A DNA stretch of 7,195 bases from Hyphomicrobiales bacterium (GTDB taxonomy: Bacteria; Pseudomonadota; Alphaproteobacteria; Rhizobiales; Aestuariivirgaceae). Of this stretch, positions 1 through 5,888 are shown in pieces; the first letter of the stretch is position 1; each line of letters begins with the position of its first letter. The notes under the pieces were generated by a model. It was not told the origin of the DNA and searched no databases. It saw nothing but the letters and a program-made list of their open reading frames with translations. The position numbers were made by a program, and so were the translations under genes. The stretch covers positions 1 to 7,195 of the forward strand of contig JANXRO010000282.1 of the NCBI GenBank assembly GCA_025356765.1, given 5' to 3'.

Positions 1-25
1 TAATAAAGCCTAACTTGGGGCGAGA

Positions 26-1807
26 TCAAGCCTCTGGCAGGTTGAGCCTGATATGCAATTCACGCAGCTGTTTGGGGCTTGGGTCTGATGGTGCGCCCAT
101 CAACAAGTCTTGGGCCTGTTGGTTCATGGGGAACAGCGTAATTTCACGCAGGTTTGAGGCACCCACAATCAACATCACCAAACGATCAACACCAAAGGCC
201 ATGCCGCCATGGGGCGGGGCACCAAATTGGAAGGCGCGATACATGCCACCGAAGCGTTCTTCCACTTCAGCCTTGGTTACGCCGGCAATTTCAAACGCCT
301 TCACCATGGTTTCGGGCGAGTGGTTGCGGATGGAGCCTGAGGCAATTTCAAAACCGTTACATACCATGTCATATTGAAATGCTTTGATGGTCAGCGGGTC
401 TTGTTCCTGCAACGCTTTCATGCCGCCTTGTGGCATGGAGAATGGGTTGTGGGCAAAATCCACTTTCTTGTCTTCATCGCTCCATTCATAGAATGGGAAG
501 TCGATAATCCACGCAAAGGCGAATTCATTTTCGTTGGTGAGATTGAGTTCTTTGCCAACGAGCGTGCGAGCATCACCCGCAAAGCGATAGAATTTTTCTG
601 GGCGGCCAGCCACGAAGAAACAAGCATCGCCAACATTCAGGCCAAGTTGTTTGCGAACAGATTCTGTGCGTTCAGGGCCAATGTTTTTGGCAATTGGCCC
701 AGCGGCACCTTCTTCTCCATCACGCCAGAACACATAGCCGAGGCCCGGTTGACCTTGGCCTTGCGCCCATGAATTCATGCGATCGCAGAACGCGCGTGAA
801 CCGCCTTTGGGTGCAGGAATGGCCCAAACTTCAACCTTCGGGTCAGCGGCAATCATGCCCGCAAATACTTTAAAGCCAGAGCCTGCGAAATGTTCGGTCA
901 CAGCCTGCATCTCAATCGGGTTGCGCAAATCTGGCTTATCAGAACCAAAGCGGCGGATGGCCTCGCTGTGGGGAATGCGTGGCACTTCAGGACGAACAGT
1001 TTTGTTGCCCTTGAACGTATCAAACAATTCCATGATGACAGGCTGCATTGTGGCGAACAGATCATCTTGCGTCACAAAGCTCATTTCCAGATCGAGTTGA
1101 TAAAACTCTCCGGGCAAGCGATCGGCGCGCGGGTCTTCATCACGGAAGCATGGGGCAATTTGGAAATATTTATCAAAGCCCGCAACCATCAACAGTTGCT
1201 TATATTGCTGTGGCGCTTGCGGAAGCGCAAAGAATTTGCCCGCATGAATACGGCTGGGCACCAGAAAATCTCGCGCACCTTCTGGCGAAGACGCAGTGAG
1301 GATTGGCGTTGAAAATTCATTAAAGCCAATGTCGTTCATTTTGTTGCGCAGGTGAGACACAACTTTGGTGCGTGTCATGATATTTTTGTGCAGCGTTTCG
1401 CGACGCAAATCCAGGAAGCGATATTTCAGCCGAATGTCTTCAGGGTAATCAGGTTCACCAAAAATGGGCAAAGGCAATTCAGCCGCTGGGCCCAGAACTT
1501 CAATGTCAGTCGCATAAACTTCGATCAGGCCGGTGGGCATATCTTTGTTTTCGGTGCCAGCAGGCCTGATACGCACCTTGCCATCAATGCGCACAACCCA
1601 TTCTGAACGCAAACCCTCTGCCGCCTTGAACGCGGATGAAGCCGGGTCTGCCACCACTTGGGTTATGCCATAATGATCGCGCAAATCAAAAAACAACACG
1701 CCACCATGGTCACGCACACGGTGCACCCAGCCCGAAATGCGGATTGTTGTTTCAGCATCGGTGTTGCGCAATTGGCCACAGGTGTGGGTGCGGTAGGCGT
1801 GGGTCAT
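26..1807 (-). CDS. aspS: Aspartate--tRNA(Asp/Asn) ligase (class II, bacterial type, probably non-discriminating)
   Basis: This cytoplasmic enzyme charges tRNA-Asp with aspartate using ATP. It has 593 residues, normal for bacterial AspRS. Seen in order: an N-terminal OB-fold anticodon-binding domain (about 1-105, with GWVHRVRDHGG at 26-36); the start of the class II catalytic core, with the SPEGARDFLVPSR segment at 174-186; motif 2 with FRDED at 221-225 and EFYQLDLE at 234-241; a middle region where the bacterial GAD domain lies; and motif 3 with GVDR ending at Arg542. His34 and Gly84 match the residues that mark non-discriminating AspRS in Pseudomonas aeruginosa (His31, Gly82), so it probably also makes Asp-tRNA(Asn) for amidation by GatCAB; that is inference. 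The start is the second of two ATGs (ATG CTG ATG): an AAGGA lies 8 nt before it but only 2 nt before the first ATG at 1813. It is the last gene of the leftward run, 79 bp after the transpeptidase. Confidence 0.97.
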   Translation of the reverse strand: MTHAYRTHTCGQLRNTDAETTIRISGWVHRVRDHGGVLFFDLRDHYGITQVVADPASSAFKAAEGLRSEWVVRIDGKVRIRPAGTENKDMPTGLIEVYATDIEVLGPAAELPLPIFGEPDYPEDIRLKYRFLDLRRETLHKNIMTRTKVVSHLRNKMNDIGFNEFSTPILTASSPEGARDFLVPSRIHAGKFFALPQAPQQYKQLLMVAGFDKYFQIAPCFRDEDPRADRLPGEFYQLDLEMSFVTQDDLFATMQPVIMELFDTFKGNKTVRPEVPRIPHSEAIRRFGSDKPDLRNPIEMQAVTEHFAGSGFKVFAGMIAADPKVEVWAIPAPKGGSRAFCDRMNSWAQGQGQPGLGYVFWRDGEEGAAGPIAKNIGPERTESVRKQLGLNVGDACFFVAGRPEKFYRFAGDARTLVGKELNLTNENEFAFAWIIDFPFYEWSDEDKKVDFAHNPFSMPQGGMKALQEQDPLTIKAFQYDMVCNGFEIASGSIRNHSPETMVKAFEIAGVTKAEVEERFGGMYRAFQFGAPPHGGMAFGVDRLVMLIVGASNLREITLFPMNQQAQDLLMGAPSDPSPKQLRELHIRLNLPEA

Positions 1808-1815
1808 CAGCATAA

Positions 1816-1820
1816 TCCTT
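1816..1820 (-). promoter_or_regulatory. Ribosome binding site of aspS
   Basis: The minus strand reads AAGGA here. It lies 8 nt before the ATG at 1807 and only 2 nt before the ATG at 1813, which favours the inner start. The site sits inside the downstream arm of an 8-bp inverted repeat (1815-1822 with 1858-1865), so it could be hidden if transcripts begin upstream of the repeat. Confidence 0.7.
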
Positions 1821-1832
1821 GAATGAGGCCGC

Positions 1833-1861
1833 TAAAGGCCACGGCACTCTCGATTTGTCAA
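1833..1861 (-). promoter_or_regulatory. Possible sigma-70-type promoter for aspS
   Basis: The minus strand has a perfect -35 hexamer TTGACA (1861-1856). After a 17-nt spacer comes CCTTTA (1838-1833), a poor -10 match. If used, transcription would begin only about 20 nt before the aspS start and would leave out the upstream arm of the overlapping inverted repeat. The strong -35 is the only good evidence. Confidence 0.25.
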
Positions 1862-1886
1862 GGATGGAAGTTTAACGAGCTCAGCC

Positions 1887-2477
1887 TTAAAGCTGTGCCG
1901 TCGTCTTCAACTTCTTCTTCTTTTTTACTGCAGGTTTCAGATCTTCTGCCACCTTTTTTGGTTCAGGCTTTTTAGCCCACCAGAAAAATGGCTTATGAGG
2001 TTCGCTGCTGGCTGTTGACGTTGAGGTAAAATCGAAAAAACCGCCTTTGATGACGACGGAAGAATTTTTATAGCCAGCCTTGCCCACAAGTTCATACAAC
2101 AAGGTTGCGTTTTCAGGTGCCAAGCGCACACAGCCATGCGAGGCCTTGGTGCCAAGCCTATTGATGTGATATGACCCATGGATAGCGTGGCCCATGCCGG
2201 TGAAAAACATGGAATGAGGCATGGGTGCATTGTCCCATTCTTGGCTGAAATGCGATACTTCCATGCGGAAAATGTGATAGCTGCCCGAAGGTGTGTCGTG
2301 GCCTTCGCCGCCAGTTGACACCAACCAATCATAGGTTCGCACGCCGTCAATCGACACGATCATATGCTGGGTGACTTTGTTGACAACAATGTCAATCTTC
2401 ATGGCCCAACTGGCTGTGGTGGAAAGAGCCAAGGCAACAAACGCTGCCAAGCCAGTTGCTGTGTGTTTAAACTTCAC
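1887..2477 (-). CDS. Secreted L,D-transpeptidase, YkuD/ErfK family
   Basis: This periplasmic enzyme acts on peptidoglycan, making 3-3 cross-links or attaching proteins to meso-diaminopimelate through a cysteine thioester. The 196-residue protein has a signal peptide (1-25, hydrophobic core ending ASWA). A YkuD domain follows at about 26-145, with HAIHG at 97-101 and the catalytic SHGCVR at 113-118, so Cys116, His100 and His114 are present. After the domain comes a roughly 50-residue tail with an aromatic patch (FFWWAKK) and a lysine/proline-rich end containing five lysines in a row. I chose the GTG at 2477 because AGGAGA lies 6 nt upstream and it leaves a standard signal peptide; the frame stays open to another GTG at 2513, which would add 12 residues and bury that ribosome binding site. 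Related alphaproteobacterial enzymes tether outer-membrane beta-barrels to peptidoglycan; whether this one does is not visible. Confidence 0.92.
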   Translation of the reverse strand: MKFKHTATGLAAFVALALSTTASWAMKIDIVVNKVTQHMIVSIDGVRTYDWLVSTGGEGHDTPSGSYHIFRMEVSHFSQEWDNAPMPHSMFFTGMGHAIHGSYHINRLGTKASHGCVRLAPENATLLYELVGKAGYKNSSVVIKGGFFDFTSTSTASSEPHKPFFWWAKKPEPKKVAEDLKPAVKKKKKLKTTAQL

Positions 2478-2483
2478 GCGATA

Positions 2484-2489
2484 TCTCCT
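2484..2489 (-). promoter_or_regulatory. Ribosome binding site deciding the L,D-transpeptidase start
   Basis: The minus strand reads AGGAGA, then TATCGC, then GTG. This near-consensus Shine-Dalgarno at 6-nt spacing places the start at 2477. It falls inside the coding region of the longer frame that begins at 2513. Confidence 0.85.
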
Positions 2490-2505
2490 GCAAATCAAAC
2501 CGGGC

Positions 2506-2537
2506 CCCGCCACAAATTAGCCCTATTCAATGGCGGG
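2506..2537 (-). repeat. 7-bp GC-rich inverted repeat between the nucleotidase and transpeptidase genes
   Basis: CCCGCCA (2506-2512) and TGGCGGG (2531-2537) are exact reverse complements separated by 18 nt. The repeat lies after the nucleotidase stop and before the transpeptidase ribosome binding site. No T-run follows on the minus strand, so it is not a standard intrinsic terminator. It could be a weak attenuating or RNA-protecting hairpin, or chance. Confidence 0.3.
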
Positions 2538-2566
2538 TGCAAGCTCGCTTACAGCCAAAGCATTGC

Positions 2567-4081
2567 CTAGTTTTTAATCGTGATGCGGCCTTCAACCTTG
2601 GCATCAACACTTCCAGCGGTGCGGATATAATACATCACATCATTGGCCATTAATTTGCCGTTGCCACCATTGATGATAATTTTGCCGCCGGCAAAAGCAG
2701 TATACCCATCGCCGCCGCCCAACATGTAGTCATTGGTGGCCAGTTTATAAGTTGCGGCCAGATCCAAAGGCTTGTCGCCCACCATCACAGATGTAACGCG
2801 GCTGCCCGGTGGTTTTGAAACATCCGCCTCTACTTTCAAGCCAGACACTTGTGGAAAGCGCCCTGCCCCATCTTCAAACTTGCTGAAACCATTTTCCAAG
2901 GCATCTTGAATTTGCTTGCCCGAAACTTCAACCAACACCGTTGTATTGCCGAAGGGCAACTCGCTCAGCACATCTTTGCGCGTAATATCAGAACCCGCCG
3001 CATATTCTCTATCTGCCCGAATGCCTCCGCCGTTAATGATGGTCACATCCGCCCCAACAGCTTTGCACAATGCATCAGCAATCAAATTACCCATCGCCGT
3101 TTCTTGTTTGCGCACCATATTGCGGCGGCTATCCAGCGGCCCCACGGTTTTGCCGATCACAACATTCAACTCTTTATCCAACATGGCATCATAAACGGCT
3201 GATGCCTTCACTGTTTCGGCATCCGGCTCCACGGTTGCCGTGTCGATAAATCGGAAAGATGGTTCCCACTTCACGCTGCGCTTGTTGTCTTTGGTTTCAA
3301 TGGTGACGTTGAGATCCATCGGCACCAGATAATTGGCATCAATTGAGGTTTCGATATAGGCAGTTATGCCATCATATTCCATGGCCAGTTCATGGTCATC
3401 GCCGGAAAGAATAACGTCAAAGGCCTTGCTGGAAAACAATTGAGCATCTTGTGAACGCGGTGTTTGCACAACGCCCACGACGAGATCTGCGCCATTTTTG
3501 CGAGCTTCTTTGGCAGCGGCAATGGCAGTTTCTGGTGAACTTTGAAATTTCAAGGTGCCTGTTGTGGCAACTTCGGGCGATGTGTCTTGTGCCACTGGAA
3601 TGAGCGCAATTTTAACGCCGCCCAAGTCTTTCGTCATCACGCCGCCCAAGCCATCCACGGCTTTTCCATCTGCTGTGGTGATGTTGATTGCGGCCCACGG
3701 ATATTTTGATTGCTTTACACGTTGAGCAAAAACCTCCGGCCCAAAATCAAATTCATGATTGCCGGGCACAGCCATATCAAAGGGCACAAGGTTGGTGAGC
3801 GCTATCATGTTTTCGCCCTTGTCGAGGCCCGACATCAACGAAGGCGAAATGAGATCACCATCAAACAAATAAAGAAAATTGGGGTTGGCGGCGCGTTCGG
3901 CCTTGGCCACGGCATTGAGACGCGCAAGGCCGCCACGGGTTTTGCTGCCGCTATATTTGTAAACATCACCGACGCCCAACAGTGTTATTTTGACGGTGTC
4001 TGCATGCGCAAGGTTTAAAAGCAACGTAAGCGCCAATGCACTGGCTGATAGGCGAACCAACATTCTTTGTATCAACACCAT
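2567..4081 (-). CDS. Exported 5'-nucleotidase / UshA-like metallophosphatase with altered metal site
   Basis: The family hydrolyses nucleotides or UDP-sugars in the periplasm. The 504-residue protein has a signal peptide (about 1-27, ending AHA), a calcineurin-like metallophosphatase domain (about 28-280) and the 5'-nucleotidase C-terminal substrate domain (about 300-490). Intact signatures are FDGD (73-76), GNHEFDFG (107-114, holding the His-Asp catalytic pair), INGGGIR (349-355) and DYMLGGGDGY (451-460). Three metal-ligand positions differ from E. coli UshA: the first motif is DVY (39-41) instead of DxH, the HxG histidine region reads VVQTPR (Gln206), and the GH-x-(Q/H) motif reads GDDH (Asp228, His230). 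The DxY form occurs, as I recall, in alphaproteobacterial relatives; the other two look unusual. The ATG at 4081 is preceded by GGGGAA; the next ATG (residue 7) has no site. It lies 76 bp after cfa. The fold is secure; substrate and activity are open. Confidence 0.92.
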   Translation of the reverse strand: MVLIQRMLVRLSASALALTLLLNLAHADTVKITLLGVGDVYKYSGSKTRGGLARLNAVAKAERAANPNFLYLFDGDLISPSLMSGLDKGENMIALTNLVPFDMAVPGNHEFDFGPEVFAQRVKQSKYPWAAINITTADGKAVDGLGGVMTKDLGGVKIALIPVAQDTSPEVATTGTLKFQSSPETAIAAAKEARKNGADLVVGVVQTPRSQDAQLFSSKAFDVILSGDDHELAMEYDGITAYIETSIDANYLVPMDLNVTIETKDNKRSVKWEPSFRFIDTATVEPDAETVKASAVYDAMLDKELNVVIGKTVGPLDSRRNMVRKQETAMGNLIADALCKAVGADVTIINGGGIRADREYAAGSDITRKDVLSELPFGNTTVLVEVSGKQIQDALENGFSKFEDGAGRFPQVSGLKVEADVSKPPGSRVTSVMVGDKPLDLAATYKLATNDYMLGGGDGYTAFAGGKIIINGGNGKLMANDVMYYIRTAGSVDAKVEGRITIKN

Positions 4082-4157
4082 GATATTCCCCGTTTAGTTA
4101 AGCCTTCAACGTGACGAACAATTATGACGTTTCAATGTAATACCAGATTGTGACCAA

Positions 4158-5432
4158 TCAGCTTTTTTTGCGTTTTGCGGCGCGTTTGGGTGTGCTTTCC
4201 AGGGCGCGCAACCGCGCTTCTTCCGTCATCATATAATCGCGTGTAGTTGGCAAAAAGTGTTGATCGCGACCAAACTGAATTTGAAAATTGTTCATGCCAA
4301 TATAGCGGAATGACACTTCGGCCCCTGCTAGGTAAAACTCCCACATGCGGCAAAAGCGTTCGTCATAGAGCGCTTTTACCTTGTCGCGATTGGCCATAAA
4401 ACGGTTCATCCATTCCCGAATAGTGCGGGCATAGTGCAAACGCAAAATTTCAATATCAGTGATATAAAGCCCTGTCTTTTCCATGACGGGGATCACCTCT
4501 GAAAGTGCGGGGATATAGCCGCCGGGGAAAATATATTTGTTGGTCCAAGCACTTGTGGCACCTGGGCCATCTGACCTGTTGATTGAGTGCAAGAGCGCCG
4601 TTCCATCGGGCTTCAACAAGCTTTTTACTTTGCTGAAAAACTCTTTGTAATGGCCAATGCCCACATGTTCGAACATGCCAACCGACACGATGCGGTCAAA
4701 CGGGCCTTCAAGGTGGCGATAGTCTTTCAGCAAAAAGCGAACGCTTTTTTCAAGCCCCAAATCTTTCACGCGGGCATTGGCAACTTTAATTTGCTCTTCT
4801 GAAAGTGTAACGCCAGTAACGTCAGCGCCGCACGTTTGGGCCAGGTAAATGCCCATGCCGCCCCAGCCCGAACCAATATCCAACACTTTCATGCCGGGCT
4901 TGATGTTCAATTTGGCAGCGATGTGGCGCTTTTTGGCAAGTTGGGCTTCTTCCAACGTTGAATTTTCATTTTCAAAATATGCGCAAGAATATTGCCGATC
5001 AGCATCCAAGAACAAATCATAAAGCTTACCTGAAAGATCATAGTGTTTGTGCACATTGTCTTTGGCCTTGGCTTCAGTGTTGCGTTGATCAAACGAACGC
5101 ATGGCCACGCGCAGCCGATAGATGGCGCGGTGGCTGAACGTTGTGCCATTCATGTTGGCCGACGTGCCGCCATTAGCACTGGTGTTTTGCAAAGCCAGAA
5201 CCATGAAGTCGTATAGGCTTCCTTCAAGGATGCTGAAATCACCCGAAGTGAAGGCTTCGCCCAAATATAAATCAGGATCGAGCGCAATTTTTCGCGCTGC
5301 AGCGGCCGAGGCAAATTTAATATGGACATGCGGGGTTCCGCCATCACCAAAGCGCAGCACCCTGCCCTTCCAATCAGTGACAGACAGATCGCCAGTTTTT
5401 ACAAGTTTCTTTAATACGGTTTCAAAAATCAT
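4158..5432 (-). CDS. cfa: Cyclopropane-fatty-acyl-phospholipid synthase
   Basis: This enzyme adds a methylene group from S-adenosylmethionine across cis double bonds of membrane phospholipid acyl chains. It acts at the inner face of the membrane, typically in stationary phase or under acid stress. The 424-residue protein has an N-terminal lipid-binding domain (about 1-120) and a SAM-dependent methyltransferase domain with LDIGSGWGG at 184-192. Residues matching the E. coli active site are visible: Cys150 in QYSCAYF, Glu255 in FEHVG, His282 in LLHSI and Tyr334 in HYARTIREW. YIFPGGYIP (300-308) is also typical. The protein is longer than E. coli Cfa (382), partly because of a basic tail ending KRAAKRKKS. 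A stop lies in frame 15 nt upstream of the ATG, so no earlier start is available, although no good ribosome binding site precedes it. The gene is 42 bp after the lipoprotein and may be translated from the same transcript. Confidence 0.95.
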   Translation of the reverse strand: MIFETVLKKLVKTGDLSVTDWKGRVLRFGDGGTPHVHIKFASAAAARKIALDPDLYLGEAFTSGDFSILEGSLYDFMVLALQNTSANGGTSANMNGTTFSHRAIYRLRVAMRSFDQRNTEAKAKDNVHKHYDLSGKLYDLFLDADRQYSCAYFENENSTLEEAQLAKKRHIAAKLNIKPGMKVLDIGSGWGGMGIYLAQTCGADVTGVTLSEEQIKVANARVKDLGLEKSVRFLLKDYRHLEGPFDRIVSVGMFEHVGIGHYKEFFSKVKSLLKPDGTALLHSINRSDGPGATSAWTNKYIFPGGYIPALSEVIPVMEKTGLYITDIEILRLHYARTIREWMNRFMANRDKVKALYDERFCRMWEFYLAGAEVSFRYIGMNNFQIQFGRDQHFLPTTRDYMMTEEARLRALESTPKRAAKRKKS

Positions 5433-5474
5433 GGGCCAAATTAAGCATTATCGGGGCAATGAAACAACCTGCAA

Positions 5475-5828
5475 TTATGCACAGCGCCCGTGTGAATTCC
5501 ATTTGCTGCCATCAAAAATTGGTGATGATGCAAATTTCGCCGTCTGGCTGTCTTTACAGGTGAAGTGATGGAAGGCGGTTTTGGTAAGTTCCGCCGCGTC
5601 TTTGCCTTGGCTGCCAGACATGCCCGCAACGCTTATGGCATAACCGCCTTGGCCATCTGGCGAAAGGCCCATGCTATAGGTTTTGCCATTGAAAAACACA
5701 GGCTCCGTGCGCGCCGCCATAACAGCAGCGGGGGCTTGGGCTGGTGCATCATGGGCAATGCGGATGCCAGCGCTGTCGTGCGAACAGGCCGACAGCAAAA
5801 CGAGTGTTACGATGAGAAAGCGATTCAT
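5475..5828 (-). CDS. Small putative lipoprotein of unknown function
   Basis: I do not recognise a family. The 117-residue product begins MNRFLIVTLVLLSAC, a compact lipoprotein signal peptide with lipobox LSAC and Cys15 as the predicted lipidated residue. Serine at +2 would direct it to the outer membrane under the E. coli Lol rule. After an Ala/Pro-rich linker (about 20-42) comes a small domain with FFNGKTYSMGLSPDGQGGY (45-63), then a C-terminal half with two cysteines (Cys91 in HHFTCKD and Cys116 in GRCA, the next-to-last residue) that could form a disulfide. The start at 5828 is chosen because it places the hydrophobic core at the N-terminus. Longer in-frame starts at 5879 and 5897 add a non-signal-like stretch and lack ribosome binding sites, and the latter overlaps the divergent aminotransferase. 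No strong ribosome binding site precedes 5828 either. It lies 42 bp upstream of cfa on the same strand. Confidence 0.72.
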   Translation of the reverse strand: MNRFLIVTLVLLSACSHDSAGIRIAHDAPAQAPAAVMAARTEPVFFNGKTYSMGLSPDGQGGYAISVAGMSGSQGKDAAELTKTAFHHFTCKDSQTAKFASSPIFDGSKWNSHGRCA

Positions 5829-5888
5829 TTGGCGAGGTTTAGACGCTGAGGCCTCGACGGCGCAAGGGCAAGATGGCATATCGTTTAA

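Larger units (their letters stand above)
1815..1865 (-). repeat. 8-bp inverted repeat in the aspS leader
   Basis: ATCCTTGA at 1815-1822 is the exact reverse complement of TCAAGGAT at 1858-1865, with 35 nt between. In a minus-strand transcript the upstream arm would pair with the arm that carries the aspS AAGGA site. The loop contains a further short pairing, GGCC TTTAGC GGCC. The match is read directly from the sequence; a regulatory function is only a possibility, because an 8-bp repeat with a long loop can arise by chance. Confidence 0.4.

Noticed and set aside
1..25. Possible gene end or terminator downstream of aspS
   Set aside because: The 25 bases hold no stem-loop with a T-run and are too short to support a coding call.
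15..1606. Several plus-strand open frames of 70 to 140 codons opposite aspS
   Set aside because: They lie wholly antisense to a strongly conserved synthetase, show no recognisable motifs and have shadow-like composition.
2513..2550. Promoter for the transpeptidase (TTGCAC, 17 nt, TAATTT on the minus strand)
   Set aside because: Both hexamers match consensus at only about three of six positions.
4112..4129. TGACG repeated at 4112 and 4125 upstream of the nucleotidase
   Set aside because: Two 5-bp copies in a 76-bp gap are easily chance, and no matching promoter elements could be placed nearby.
4132..5568. Open frames on both strands overlapping cfa, up to 148 codons
   Set aside because: They conflict with the well-supported Cfa reading and have no domain or ribosome binding site support.
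5848..5855. 8-bp palindrome GAGGCCTC in the divergent gap
   Set aside because: It is short, does not extend outward, and no second copy or known operator pattern is visible.
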